Positions 43,853-53,608 are shown, counted from the stretch's first letter. The stretch: 64,000 bases of DNA from Niastella populi (GCF_002078015.1 NZ_LWBP01000210.1:1-64000); one strand, 5' to 3'. The notes: generated from the sequence alone by a model not told the origin. Numbers and translations are program-made.

Positions 43853-45277
43853 ATGAAACGCTATAATAAATTAACGGTGTTGGTTGCACTGGCGGTATTT
43901 ACGGTGGTCGGCTGTAAAAAGACAGACTACAGTTTAGCGGGCACGCCCGATAAATCGGAGATCGACATGGAAGTGAAACAAGACCTGCAGGTGGATGCCG
44001 GTGGTAATACGGTTTACCTTATCAATCATACCGAAAAAGTGGAGCCCTACTGGAATTATGCAACCGGTACTTCAACCCGGCGCATAGATACCGTGCGCTA
44101 TGCGTTCAAGGGCGATTACGTAGTACAGCGCACAGCCATTACCGCTGGCGGCCTGGTAGAACTGGACCCTGTTACCATTCATGTAACGAAAGATAACCTG
44201 AACTATGTAAGCGACCCATTGTGGATCCTGCTGACCGGTGGGCCTGGAAATGAAAAGACCTGGCTGCTCGATGCCAATGCCAATGGCGATCAGAAATTCT
44301 TTACCAGTCCGGCATACTTTACCGGTCAGAGCAATGTAGCAAGCACCAAAGCGCCCGACGGGCAAAGCGTTATCTGGCCACAATGTTCAGATGCGTCTGA
44401 CCCTATGTGCTGGAAATATGAGCCCAATTACCTGAACGATACCTGGGTGTCGCCAAAACAGGATTATGGTTTTATGACGTTTAGTTTAAAAGGCGGTCCG
44501 TTTTTGACTACCGACCATAAAGGGGTTGCTGGCGTAAATACCGAATCGGGTACGTATTATTTTGATGTAAATACCCTTACCCTCACAACCAGCAATGCAA
44601 CTGTGTTAGGCGTGGCGTTTACACCCACCGATGCCGGCAATCTGTTAAGTTTAAAGGTGCTTACATTAACCGGGAACACCATGCAGTTGGCGGTTAAGCA
44701 CAAGTCAAAACCGGAATACCAGGTATTGAATTATATCAGCAAACAATACAGCGACAACTGGGTTCCACCGCCGCCGCCTGCAAAAAAGCCCGACGATGGT
44801 TACAACCCATCATTTGCCGCAGGTGAACTGGTGAACATGCTTACCGGTGGCGCCGCTTCACCCGGCCGCTTCTGGGCATTGGATGTAAATGGTAACCCGG
44901 TTGACTGGATCGCAAAAGGCAATGGCTGGACAACCAGTAAAGCCTCTTCAACTCCCTGGGGATGGAATACCGATTGGGAAACGGCAGTGAATGGTGCATG
45001 GATCCGTTTCGATCTTGTAAATGGCCAAAACTATTCCCGCTACCAGAACGGAACACTTACCACCGGTACATTCACGGTAGATGAAACAAAGAATGAAGTA
45101 ACCCTGGTAGGAAATACATTGTTGCAGAACCCGGCAAGTTCGTTGAACCCGACAGCTACCACACTCAAAGTAGTGAAGGGCTGGCCAACCGATTATAAAA
45201 ATAAAGGCATTTGGTTCGGCACCAGCTATGATGCAGGTAAAGACGAATGGCTGTCATTCCACTATATAATGCCATAA
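43853..45277 (+). CDS. Putative surface glycan-binding lipoprotein (SusE/F position)
   Basis: A 474-residue lipoprotein with lipobox VVGC (Cys21), 30 bp after the SusD gene. It has two beta-rich halves. The first (about 25-300) contains LDPVTIHVTKDNLNYVSDPLWILLTGGPGNEKTWLLD; after a proline-rich linker (WVPPPPPAKKP, about 303-313) the second begins with a similar module (GELVNMLTGGAASPGRFWALD). The repeated TGG-(P/A)...WxLD pattern suggests duplicated binding domains. I do not recognise a named family, but the position matches SusE/SusF-type surface glycan-binding proteins. Confidence 0.7.
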   Translation: MKRYNKLTVLVALAVFTVVGCKKTDYSLAGTPDKSEIDMEVKQDLQVDAGGNTVYLINHTEKVEPYWNYATGTSTRRIDTVRYAFKGDYVVQRTAITAGGLVELDPVTIHVTKDNLNYVSDPLWILLTGGPGNEKTWLLDANANGDQKFFTSPAYFTGQSNVASTKAPDGQSVIWPQCSDASDPMCWKYEPNYLNDTWVSPKQDYGFMTFSLKGGPFLTTDHKGVAGVNTESGTYYFDVNTLTLTTSNATVLGVAFTPTDAGNLLSLKVLTLTGNTMQLAVKHKSKPEYQVLNYISKQYSDNWVPPPPPAKKPDDGYNPSFAAGELVNMLTGGAASPGRFWALDVNGNPVDWIAKGNGWTTSKASSTPWGWNTDWETAVNGAWIRFDLVNGQNYSRYQNGTLTTGTFTVDETKNEVTLVGNTLLQNPASSLNPTATTLKVVKGWPTDYKNKGIWFGTSYDAGKDEWLSFHYIMP

Positions 45278-45366
45278 GCAATAAATAAAAGCGAACACAG
45301 GCAACAACTTTTTCCAAAATTGTAAACGCGATAACGGAAATCAGTAATGGTTCAAATCAAATCAGA

Positions 45367-45406
45367 GAGGCGCCTCAAACTTGAAAGCAAGTGCGGGCGC
45401 TTCTTT
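45367..45406 (+). terminator. Intrinsic terminator between the two SusC/SusD pairs
   Basis: An outer stem GAGGCGCC/GGGCGCTTC (one G-U) and an inner stem ACTTG/CAAGT around AAAG form a long hairpin followed by TTT. It lies 90 bp after the third lipoprotein gene and separates the first transcription unit from the second SusC/SusD pair. Confidence 0.7.
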
Positions 45407-45532
45407 ACATGTAGTAACAGCCGGTTACTGGCCATCATATTATGAAATTATCAGGATGGCGCAGGATGCTTTTCCTTTGGTACATTAATACCTTGAGCAC
45501 CAGTATTTATAATAATCAGTAAACGCTGCTAT

Positions 45533-48500
45533 ATGAAAAAATGTCTGCTTACCCGGGCATCGATGCTCATTTCCCATGCCCGTTATCGAAAGTTGTTGCT
45601 TTTTTCTCTCTCCATTCTGTTGTGGAGCGCCTCTTTCTCGCAAAACAGCTTAATTGTATCGGGTATTGTTGAAGATAAAACAGGGCCGCTTGAAGGTGTA
45701 AATGTGTCGGTTCAGGGATCAACGACCGGAACATTTACAGATAAGAGTGGAAAATTCACCCTGGGGGTGCCCGATCAAAATTCAACCCTCGTTTTTTCAT
45801 TTATCGGTTATGTTACGCGCACCATGCAGGTGGGCGGCAACACCACCTTCAATATTACACTGGAGGCCCAGGATAAATCGTTGAACGAAGTGGTGGTGAT
45901 CGGTTATGGTACCGCGCGCAAAAAAGACCTTACGGGGGCAACGGCTTCTGTAAGCGGCGCCGAGATCGTAAAGATCCCGGTAACCTCCGCTGCACAGGCT
46001 ATCACCGGTAAAATTGCCGGCGTAAATGTCGTTACGCAAAGCGGTGCGCCCGGTGCGCCCATCAACATTACCGTACGCGGCGGAACTTCCATTACCCAGG
46101 GTAACTCCCCCCTGTATATTGTTGACGGGTTTCAGATGGATGATGCGTTGAGAAATATCGACGCCAATGACATCGAGACCATCGATGTAATGAAAGACGC
46201 CTCTGCAACCGCTATTTATGGCGCCCGCGGTTCAAACGGGGTTATTCTCATCACCACCAGATCGGGCAAAAGCGGCAAAACGCAGGTCACTTACAACGGT
46301 TATGTGAGCTTTGAAAAACTCGCCAACAAACTTGAGTTATTGAATCCGCAGCAATATGCCGGTTACCAGTATGAATTTCAGCTGCTGGCCGGCCGGCCCG
46401 ATAAATGGGCTAAGAATTTTGGCGGTGATATCAACGATCCGAATTTCTATACCGGTGCGGCGGAATATATCCGTAATACGTATGGTAATACACCCGGCAT
46501 CGACTGGCAGGATCTTGTTTTTGGCGGCACCGCGCTGTTGAAAAGCCATAGCGTAGCGCTAAGCGGCGGAAATGAAAAAACAAAAATGATGCTCAGCCTG
46601 AACCACATTGGGCAGGAAGGTATTCTGGCAAAACATGGTTTTCAAAAGACCAATGTACGCGCCAATATCAACCACCGCATCTCCGACCGCATCAGGGTTG
46701 AGTTCAATTCCAATTTCAATACTATGAAGTTGCAGGGTGGAGGTAACATGTCGGGCCAGCTGAAACTGAGCATACTGCAGCCTGTTACAGGAGGTACGCG
46801 GTTCTCAGATGCACAACTGATAGATACCGATATCAGCGAAGACATGCAGGCCGACGATTCGCAGTATGATATTTACAATCCCATCATTACAAACGACGCC
46901 GTTACCAGAACAAGGTATACCCGGCAGTTCGTAAACAATGCAGCCATCAATATCGACCTTATGAAAAACCTTACCTGGCGTACTGCCGGCAGCTACATGT
47001 GGCAACAGATACGGGAAGATTTCTGGGACGATGGCCGTACAAAAACTTCCCAAACCTATGGCGGTCCCTGGGGCAGCCGTGACAACAGTGAAAAATATTC
47101 CTGGCAAATAACCAATACCCTGAACTGGAAAAAAACATTTGGCGGGCACAGCCTGAACGTAATGGCCGGCCAGGAAACCTATTATAGCGAGTCTATAAAC
47201 CTCGATAATACCTACTCAGGATTCGGACCTAACAATTTTGGTTTGAACAATGTGGCCATGGCCGATACCCTGTATGATAAAGGATCAGGCAAAAGCCGGT
47301 TTGGACTGGTATCGGTATTTGGCCGTATCATGTATAGTTACGCCGATCGTTACCTGGTAACCGCCACTATGCGTGGCGATGGGGTTTCGAAATTTGCACC
47401 CAGCCGCCAATGGGGCGCATTGCCCTCCATTTCGGCCGCATGGCGTATTTCACAGGAGGAGTTCATGCAGGATTTCACTTTCTTCGATCAGTTGAAATTA
47501 CGCGTGGGCTACGGAACCACCGGTAACTGCAACATCGACGACAACATGTATGTCACTGCCTACGGCGGCGGTTATTATGCCATCAACAGGCAACAGGTGA
47601 ATACGCTGGTGCCGGGGTCCAAACTGGCGAACGAGGAACTGGTATGGGAAAAAACGAACTCGTTCAACGTTGGTGTCGATATGGCCATTCTCAAAAACCG
47701 CGTAAACCTCAGCGCTGATTTTTACAACCAGCAATCGAATAATTTGTTGCTCGAAGCCAGCATCCCCACCTCAACCGGTTACTCTACCCAGTTTCAGAAT
47801 ATCGGTTCCATTCGCAACCGCGGGGTGGAGTTTGTGCTGAACACAAAAAATATTGTGAGTAAAGATTTTCAGTGGACAACCAACCTGAACATTTCATTCA
47901 ACAGGTCGCGCGTGCTTCATTTGAATGGCACCGACAGGTTAGCTCCCTCCGATATGTTCATTATTGAAAAAGGCAAATCGTTAGGAAAATTCTACGGCTA
48001 CCAGTACGATGGCTTATATACCACCGACGATTTTGTTCAGAATGGAAGTACCTACACGTTGAAAGATGGCGTTGCCCGTTTAAAGGGAAGTAATGCCGCC
48101 AATGTTAAACCGGGCGATATAAAATATAAACCAGCTGCCGGCGAGTTTGATACGAAAGGCAACCCGGTTTGGAGCACGGCCGACCGCACCATCATCGGCA
48201 GGGGCGAACCCGATTTTACCGGCGGTATCACCAACACGTTTGCCTATAAAGGATTTGACCTGAACATTTTCATGAACTTCGTTTCAGGCAACAAAATATT
48301 CAATGCCAACTCCCGTCGCTTCTTAGGGCCCTACCTGCCCAATCAAACCATGCTGGCGCCTATGGCCAGCCGTTTCACACTGATTGACCCTGCAACCGGC
48401 CAAGAAACAACCGACCTCGCGCGCCTCGCCGAGTTGAATCCCAATCAATATGCCGCTGACGCCATGTGGAGTTTGCATTCAGATAACAGCAAGGCCATAA

Positions 48501-48772
48501 GCGATAATATCAATTATTACCTGGAAGATGGTTCCTTCCTGCGTTTGAATACGATTACCCTCGGTTATTCATTGCCCCGTCAATTATTGAAAAAGGCCGC
48601 GATCAACCAGGCAAGGGTATACGCAACCGTGAACAACATTCACACCTTTACAAGCTACACAGGCTACGATCCTGAAGTGGCTAATACAGATAACCCAACA
48701 AAGAAAGGCCTCGATGATTCGGCCTATCCCCGCGCAAAAAGTTTTGTGATCGGTTTGAATGTAACCTTCTAG
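45533..48772 (+). CDS. SusC/RagA TonB-linked outer membrane transporter (second of the locus)
   Basis: A 1079-residue outer membrane barrel with an N-terminal signal (about 1-36, ending SFSQ), a carboxypeptidase-regulatory-like domain at about 42-118 (VSGIVEDKTGPLEGVNVSVQG), and a TonB plug (LNEVVVIGYGTARKKDLTGATASVSG, LYIVDGFQMDD, IETIDVMKDASATAIYGARGSNG). The barrel ends YPRAKSFVIGLNVTF. No STN domain is present. It is a diverged second transporter rather than a copy of the first, so the locus may import two related oligosaccharides. Its SusD partner starts 23 bp downstream. Confidence 0.93.
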   Translation: MKKCLLTRASMLISHARYRKLLLFSLSILLWSASFSQNSLIVSGIVEDKTGPLEGVNVSVQGSTTGTFTDKSGKFTLGVPDQNSTLVFSFIGYVTRTMQVGGNTTFNITLEAQDKSLNEVVVIGYGTARKKDLTGATASVSGAEIVKIPVTSAAQAITGKIAGVNVVTQSGAPGAPINITVRGGTSITQGNSPLYIVDGFQMDDALRNIDANDIETIDVMKDASATAIYGARGSNGVILITTRSGKSGKTQVTYNGYVSFEKLANKLELLNPQQYAGYQYEFQLLAGRPDKWAKNFGGDINDPNFYTGAAEYIRNTYGNTPGIDWQDLVFGGTALLKSHSVALSGGNEKTKMMLSLNHIGQEGILAKHGFQKTNVRANINHRISDRIRVEFNSNFNTMKLQGGGNMSGQLKLSILQPVTGGTRFSDAQLIDTDISEDMQADDSQYDIYNPIITNDAVTRTRYTRQFVNNAAINIDLMKNLTWRTAGSYMWQQIREDFWDDGRTKTSQTYGGPWGSRDNSEKYSWQITNTLNWKKTFGGHSLNVMAGQETYYSESINLDNTYSGFGPNNFGLNNVAMADTLYDKGSGKSRFGLVSVFGRIMYSYADRYLVTATMRGDGVSKFAPSRQWGALPSISAAWRISQEEFMQDFTFFDQLKLRVGYGTTGNCNIDDNMYVTAYGGGYYAINRQQVNTLVPGSKLANEELVWEKTNSFNVGVDMAILKNRVNLSADFYNQQSNNLLLEASIPTSTGYSTQFQNIGSIRNRGVEFVLNTKNIVSKDFQWTTNLNISFNRSRVLHLNGTDRLAPSDMFIIEKGKSLGKFYGYQYDGLYTTDDFVQNGSTYTLKDGVARLKGSNAANVKPGDIKYKPAAGEFDTKGNPVWSTADRTIIGRGEPDFTGGITNTFAYKGFDLNIFMNFVSGNKIFNANSRRFLGPYLPNQTMLAPMASRFTLIDPATGQETTDLARLAELNPNQYAADAMWSLHSDNSKAISDNINYYLEDGSFLRLNTITLGYSLPRQLLKKAAINQARVYATVNNIHTFTSYTGYDPEVANTDNPTKKGLDDSAYPRAKSFVIGLNVTF

Positions 48773-48795
48773 TCCTAATTTAAAAACGAACAGCA

Positions 48796-50616
48796 ATGAA
48801 AAAGATATTATATAATATAACCATATTGACATTTGCGGTGCTGGGCTTTACTTCCTGTAAAAAATGGCTCAATATGCCATCTGAAAGTAAGTTCGACAGC
48901 GAAACCACTTTCCAGACCGTCGACAAAGCGGAGATGGCTGTATTGGGCATTTACCCGTTTACATTCAACAGGGAATTGTATTATCAGTTTGGCATGGGTA
49001 CCGATGAGTGTTTCTCAACCGAAGGAGAAACAAATTCGAAGAACCAGTTTTCGAATTATGTGTATTCGCCCGGTATTACACCAACAGATACCTATACCGC
49101 CATGTACCGGGCCATTGAATATGCCAATGTTTGTATAAAGAATCTGAGCGCGATGACCGCGGCCGGCGAAGCTGAGCAAAAAAAGATAAACATGTTGCTG
49201 GGCGAGTCGTACGCCATGCGCGCAATGAGCTATCTGAATGTGGTGCGCCTTTTTGGCGATCTGCCGTACCCTACCATACCCGTTCAGGACGCAGGTACTT
49301 TTTCTTCATCGCGGGTTAGCCGCGATACCATTTATGATGGTTGTGTGGCCGACCTGCAAAAAGCGATCGATCTGTTGCCATGGAAAAGCGAAGGCATGGT
49401 GGCAACGCCGGAACGTTTTACAAAAAATGCCGCCTATGGCATCCTGGCCCGGGTAGCGTTATATGCGGCCGGTTATTCGTTGCGTTGGGACCTGGCCAGT
49501 TATTCGGCTGGTTCTATTACTATGGGGCAGCGCACCGATGCGGCCCGTATACGCGAGTTGTACCAGATTGCGTCCGATGCATGCAATGCGGTTATGACGA
49601 AAGGCGAGAATGATCTGCTGGGAAGTTTCGAAACCGTTTTTCGCGACCTCGTGAATGGCAGGTACAATAAAGAGTCAATGCTTGAGTACGGTCAGTACGG
49701 CACTAATGTGAACGGCTCGGCCATTGGTTATACAAACGGCATGTTTGCCCATACCAGTTCTTTGTATGGAAAAGCAGAGCCTTTAATGGGAGCCATGCCC
49801 ACATTATTGTATGATTTCGGGGAAGGCGACCAACGCCGTGATGTAAGCATTGCAACGTATGGGGTAACTTCAGCCAACAAACGCCAGATGAACCCCTACG
49901 GAAGCAACCGCATTGGTAAGTTCCGCGTTACCTGGAAATCAGGATCGGGTACGGCCATCAATAAACGCGATATCAACTGGCCCTGGCTGCGCTATTCAGA
50001 TATATTGCTGATGTATGCAGAAGCACAAAACGAGTTGAACAATGGCCCTTCCGCTACCGGCAAAGCTGCATTTGAAAAAGTAAGGATCCGGGGTTTTGGC
50101 GGCGATGCCGGCAAAATTGGAACAACGCCCGCTACTTACCAGGATTTTAAAAATGCGATCATCAATGAACGTAAACTGGAACTGGCATTTGAAGGCTTGC
50201 GCAGAACCGACCTGGTTCGCTGGGGTATTCAGTATGAAGTGCTGAGCCAGGCAAAGCAAAACGTGATCGATATGGCAAATAAAACAGGAAAGTATGCCAA
50301 TATCGATCTGTTCAGGGCGTATAAACTGGAAACAGCTACCACATTCAATGATCCCGTTGTAGCCATTCCGTATATCGGTTATAAAACAGCGCCCACGCCG
50401 GCAGAGCAGGCTCAGTTGACTACCGACGGATATACATTGCTGAATATGCACAGCAATGTGGCGCCACACGGCGGCCGCGAGTTGGCGGCAAGCCAGGCCT
50501 GGGTAAAAGCTATCTTCAGGGGGCTCGAAAAAAATAAAACGGAACTGTTACCGCTGAACACTACTACAATTGATAACAACCCTGGTTTGGCCGGGCAGCA
50601 ACATCCTTTGTATTAA
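48796..50616 (+). CDS. SusD/RagB-family outer membrane lipoprotein (second of the locus)
   Basis: A 606-residue lipoprotein with lipobox GFTSC (Cys21). Landmarks are MYRAIEYANVCIKNLSAM, LGESYAMRAMSYLNVVRLFGDLPYPTIPV, WPWLRYSDILLMYAEAQNELNNG, and AIINERKLELAFEGLRRTDLVRWG. It is somewhat longer than the first SusD and pairs with the SusC encoded 23 bp upstream. It ends just before the terminator at 50638. Confidence 0.93.
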   Translation: MKKILYNITILTFAVLGFTSCKKWLNMPSESKFDSETTFQTVDKAEMAVLGIYPFTFNRELYYQFGMGTDECFSTEGETNSKNQFSNYVYSPGITPTDTYTAMYRAIEYANVCIKNLSAMTAAGEAEQKKINMLLGESYAMRAMSYLNVVRLFGDLPYPTIPVQDAGTFSSSRVSRDTIYDGCVADLQKAIDLLPWKSEGMVATPERFTKNAAYGILARVALYAAGYSLRWDLASYSAGSITMGQRTDAARIRELYQIASDACNAVMTKGENDLLGSFETVFRDLVNGRYNKESMLEYGQYGTNVNGSAIGYTNGMFAHTSSLYGKAEPLMGAMPTLLYDFGEGDQRRDVSIATYGVTSANKRQMNPYGSNRIGKFRVTWKSGSGTAINKRDINWPWLRYSDILLMYAEAQNELNNGPSATGKAAFEKVRIRGFGGDAGKIGTTPATYQDFKNAIINERKLELAFEGLRRTDLVRWGIQYEVLSQAKQNVIDMANKTGKYANIDLFRAYKLETATTFNDPVVAIPYIGYKTAPTPAEQAQLTTDGYTLLNMHSNVAPHGGRELAASQAWVKAIFRGLEKNKTELLPLNTTTIDNNPGLAGQQHPLY

Positions 50617-50637
50617 AATAAAAATGATGAACCTCAG

Positions 50638-50672
50638 AAGGGGTGGGTCGCCTGGAGCGGCCCACCCCTTTT
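50638..50672 (+). terminator. Intrinsic terminator of the second SusC/SusD unit
   Basis: GGGGTGGG (50640-50647) pairs perfectly with CCCACCCC (50661-50668), followed by TTTT. It lies 23 bp past the SusD stop and ends the polysaccharide locus. Confidence 0.85.
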
Positions 50673-50778
50673 GCTTTAATGTTGTTGTGATGAATTATCT
50701 CCCCACGGAACAGATTTTGCTGCACTTGTTATTAAAGGTGATGCCATCTTATTGTTTCATATAAAAAAAGGAGAAACT

Positions 50779-51192
50779 ATGAAAAGAATGATTTTGTTTT
50801 TAATGACAACGTTTCTGACTGTTACCTTTTTGCATGCGCAAAAACCTGAGGTGATCATAAAAGACAAAGCCGGATGGAACAAGATCGGCGACGCAAAGGT
50901 TGATTTCAGCAACGACAAGGATAAATTTATTTTATTATGGAAAGATAAATTCAAAATGCTGCAGATAAGGGTAAAAGACGCGCCTGTTCATATTGAAACC
51001 ATGTCGGTAGAATATGAAGGGGGAACAAAGGAAGATATTTCGCTGGCTTCAGAGCTTAAGAGCGGTTCAGCAAGCCGGGAAATAGAACTTAAGAACCCCG
51101 ATAAGGAAATAAATAATGTAACATTCGTATATCGTACCGTTTCCGGTTCCGGAACTTCCAAAGCGGAAGTGGAACTATGGGGTATGAAATGA
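50779..51192 (+). CDS. Small secreted protein of unknown function
   Basis: Start taken at MKRMILFLMTT (50779) behind AAAGGAGAA, a good ribosome-binding site; the longer frame from 50752 adds residues upstream of it. The signal peptide ends near LHAQ. The mature 116 residues form a beta-rich domain (GWNKIGDAKVDFSNDKDKF, FKMLQIRVKDAPVHIETMSVEYEGG, NVTFVYRTVSGSGTSKAEVELWG), similar to small exported DUF2541-like proteins, but this is not certain. It is a single gene with terminators on both sides. Confidence 0.65.
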   Translation: MKRMILFLMTTFLTVTFLHAQKPEVIIKDKAGWNKIGDAKVDFSNDKDKFILLWKDKFKMLQIRVKDAPVHIETMSVEYEGGTKEDISLASELKSGSASREIELKNPDKEINNVTFVYRTVSGSGTSKAEVELWGMK

Positions 51193-51243
51193 TCTGAGGT
51201 AGCGCGGCTCTTATAATTGAGCTACGATTATCCTGTCAACGGA

Positions 51244-51276
51244 ATAGCAGCCTGCCATTGGGAGGCTGCTATTTTT
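51244..51276 (+). terminator. Intrinsic terminator
   Basis: ATAGCAGCCT (51244-51253) pairs perfectly over 10 bp with AGGCTGCTAT (51263-51272), followed by five T. It lies 51 bp after the small secreted protein gene. Confidence 0.9.
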
Positions 51277-51349
51277 AAGTCCCTGCTGTAGAAAGTAATG
51301 CTCGATCTATGAAATATGTTCCCCATGCATAACTATTGAAAATAAACTA

Positions 51350-52390
51350 ATGACTCGCTTATTTATTGTAATGCTGCTGCTGGCTGCTACACACGTAAAT
51401 GCCCAGCATAGCTTGTGGTCTCCTGATTCATTATCCAATTCCTCTCCCAATTTTGCAATGGACCGGTACAACCAGTTGCTCACTTATCACGATCCCATAA
51501 TGTACCTGGCCTTTCCACTTATAGAACCACTGAAAACAAGAACAATCCCACTTAAAGACGGAGAAGGAAAAGATGGTTACTGGCTCGAAGGGAATTTTAC
51601 CAACCGGTTCGTCATTCACAGAGGTAAATATTATAATCCGGGCTGGTTGCAAAGAACGCGTTTTACTTTTGATGTGGCCATTACGCCTCGGTTGACCCGC
51701 GATGAATCGAGCCCGTTACTGCCCTCGAATAACCGGTTCGGGCTTGGCTTCGATCTGCTGCTTTCCTCAACAGGCAACCTGATAAAAGACCGCACAACAC
51801 CTGCATGGCTTACTGTACAGTTGCTTCATTATTCAAATGGCCATGCCGATTCGTTCTTTATCAGGGACGATGAAGGCAATCAACGGAATAATTACCGTTC
51901 GGGCGATTTCAGCACCAACAACCTGCGGGTGCTTTTCAACCTGGCAAATGTTTCTGCAGGCAAGCATGTTTTATCGGCAGCCGTGGGCTGGCAGAGGGAA
52001 TTGGATCTGAGCGGGCCGCTTGGGGTTAGTCCGCAAATGCGCAATAGCTATGGCAAACACCGGGCATTGTTCAGCTTTCAATGGCTTCGCGTATCGAGGC
52101 TGGTTGTCCGCAATTCCATCTTCAGTACCGCAACCAAAAAGATCGCCAAACAGCGGCAGTTCTCTTTCAGAACGGATATGGAATATATAGCCGGCGATCT
52201 GTCGAATTACCCGTATAAAAATAAATACCGGTTTGGCTGTCATGCCTATCTTACCTATATGCCATCGACCACCAATGAAGTTGGTTTTCTCATTCACGGG
52301 TATACCGGTCGCGATTACCTGAATATCCGGTTCGATGATATTGTTTTTATTGGCGAGCTCGGTTTATACATGCGGATCAATAAAAGATAA
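51350..52390 (+). CDS. Outer membrane barrel protein with phospholipase/deacylase-like HxSNG motif
   Basis: A 346-residue protein with a signal peptide ending VNA-QHS and alternating beta-strand composition to the end (GELGLYMRINK). The segment LLHYSNGHADSFFIRD near residue 165 has the H-x-S-N-G motif seen at the active site of outer membrane phospholipase A, and a similar H-x-S motif occurs in the lipid A deacylase PagL. DFSTNN follows about 30 residues later. It could therefore be an outer membrane acyl hydrolase, but the overall family is not recognised and catalysis is an inference from one motif. Confidence 0.55.
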   Translation: MTRLFIVMLLLAATHVNAQHSLWSPDSLSNSSPNFAMDRYNQLLTYHDPIMYLAFPLIEPLKTRTIPLKDGEGKDGYWLEGNFTNRFVIHRGKYYNPGWLQRTRFTFDVAITPRLTRDESSPLLPSNNRFGLGFDLLLSSTGNLIKDRTTPAWLTVQLLHYSNGHADSFFIRDDEGNQRNNYRSGDFSTNNLRVLFNLANVSAGKHVLSAAVGWQRELDLSGPLGVSPQMRNSYGKHRALFSFQWLRVSRLVVRNSIFSTATKKIAKQRQFSFRTDMEYIAGDLSNYPYKNKYRFGCHAYLTYMPSTTNEVGFLIHGYTGRDYLNIRFDDIVFIGELGLYMRINKR

Positions 52391-52413
52391 AAAAGAGCGC
52401 CCGTTGTAACCGG

Positions 52414-53304
52414 TTAAAGCTTTTGCTGCTGGTTCTTGTATTCGGTAAAATTTACGCCACAGTTATTTTTAAAGAATTTGCTGAAGTGCGCCGGGTTGTC
52501 GAATCCGAGGCTGTAGGCAATTTGTTTCATGCTTTCGGAAGTATAGAGCGCCTGCCGTTTTGCTTCGAGAATAATTTGCTGTTGTATATGATGGCTTGTA
52601 GGAAAACCGGTGATCTTCTTCACGGTGCGGTTGAGGTAATTAGGTGTTACCGCCAGTAGGGAAGCATAGTCATTTACAAATTTCCTGGTATGAAAATGTG
52701 TTTTCAAAAGACCGATGAATTTGTTCACGAGGTCTTTCTCGCGGTTAGGGGCGTCGTTGTGCGGTAATTTATTCAGGTTTCTTGAAAAATAGATCAGGAA
52801 AATATTCAGCAATCCTTTCAGCAGTTCCATTCGCTTATCGAACAGGTTGCCGTATTCCGATTTCATTTTTTGCGCAACAATTTCCAGTTCGGGTTGCATT
52901 TCTTTACAGATCAGGGCCGACGCCACATTATGATATTGCCCCAGCCAGGTGGCGCTGTTACTATAACTATCTGAGAGCCGTAGAAATTCAAGAGCAAAAG
53001 AAATGATAAACCCTTCTGTGCCGGTGGTAAACCGCAGTTTCCTGAAGTGGCCGGGAAAAATGCAATAGATATTATTTTCCGCCAGCAGGTGCTCCTGCCC
53101 ATCGAGTTGCAAACTCCCCTTTCCTTTTTGCAACAACAGTATTTCAAAGTGATTGAGCTTTTCCGGTGGTGAAGAAATAACAGGTTGCGGTTCCTGGCAC
53201 CCGATCGTATGGATCGAAAAATGCTGACTGTTGTCATTAAACAGTTGATAGAAGACCGGTGCTTTTTGTTTTTCACGATCAGCGGACAGAATGGAAGTGT
53301 TCAT
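52414..53304 (-). CDS. AraC-family transcriptional regulator
   Basis: Start taken at MNTSILSADREK (53304); the frame continues to 53436 but its extra residues overlap the regulatory gap and look unlike protein. The N-terminal cupin-like sensor is at about 30-150 (HFEILLLQKGKGSLQLDGQEHLLAENNIYCIFPGHFRKL). The C-terminal AraC double helix-turn-helix is at about 195-296 (FVNDYASLLAVTPNYLNRTVKKITGFPTSHHI, SMKQIAYSLGFDNPAHFSKFFKNNCGVNFTEY). It is divergent from a three-hydrolase operon with a perfect palindrome between them, so it probably controls that operon. Confidence 0.9.
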   Translation of the reverse strand: MNTSILSADREKQKAPVFYQLFNDNSQHFSIHTIGCQEPQPVISSPPEKLNHFEILLLQKGKGSLQLDGQEHLLAENNIYCIFPGHFRKLRFTTGTEGFIISFALEFLRLSDSYSNSATWLGQYHNVASALICKEMQPELEIVAQKMKSEYGNLFDKRMELLKGLLNIFLIYFSRNLNKLPHNDAPNREKDLVNKFIGLLKTHFHTRKFVNDYASLLAVTPNYLNRTVKKITGFPTSHHIQQQIILEAKRQALYTSESMKQIAYSLGFDNPAHFSKFFKNNCGVNFTEYKNQQQKL

Positions 53305-53421
53305 AGCAATGAGTTTATGATTTGGTTGGTTGAAAGCTGTTATACTGTTGTCAATTGGCATGCCATTGTATAAAGTATTGATCTTGCAATATTTATATCT
53401 GGCGTAGATTGGAGGCTGTCG

Positions 53422-53449
53422 CGACATATCGCGCATTGGCGATATGTCG
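53422..53449. promoter_or_regulatory. Perfect 11-bp inverted repeat, candidate operator
   Basis: CGACATATCGC (53422-53432) and GCGATATGTCG (53439-53449) are perfect inverted arms with a 6-bp spacer. It lies 117 bp from the AraC start and 159 bp from the divergent hydrolase start, where a shared operator is expected. A structural (hairpin) role is also possible. Confidence 0.6.
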
Positions 53450-53608
53450 TCAGTTACGTTTTTTGTGTTGTGTAAATTGGTTTGATCTACCTTTAACCCT
53501 GCAGACAGGGCATGCCGAAATATACAAACAGTAGCACCATTTAACTATTGATCGGGAATAAGCGGCAGCATAATTTTGATAGCGAACAAAGACCAAAAAC
53601 TTATTGCT

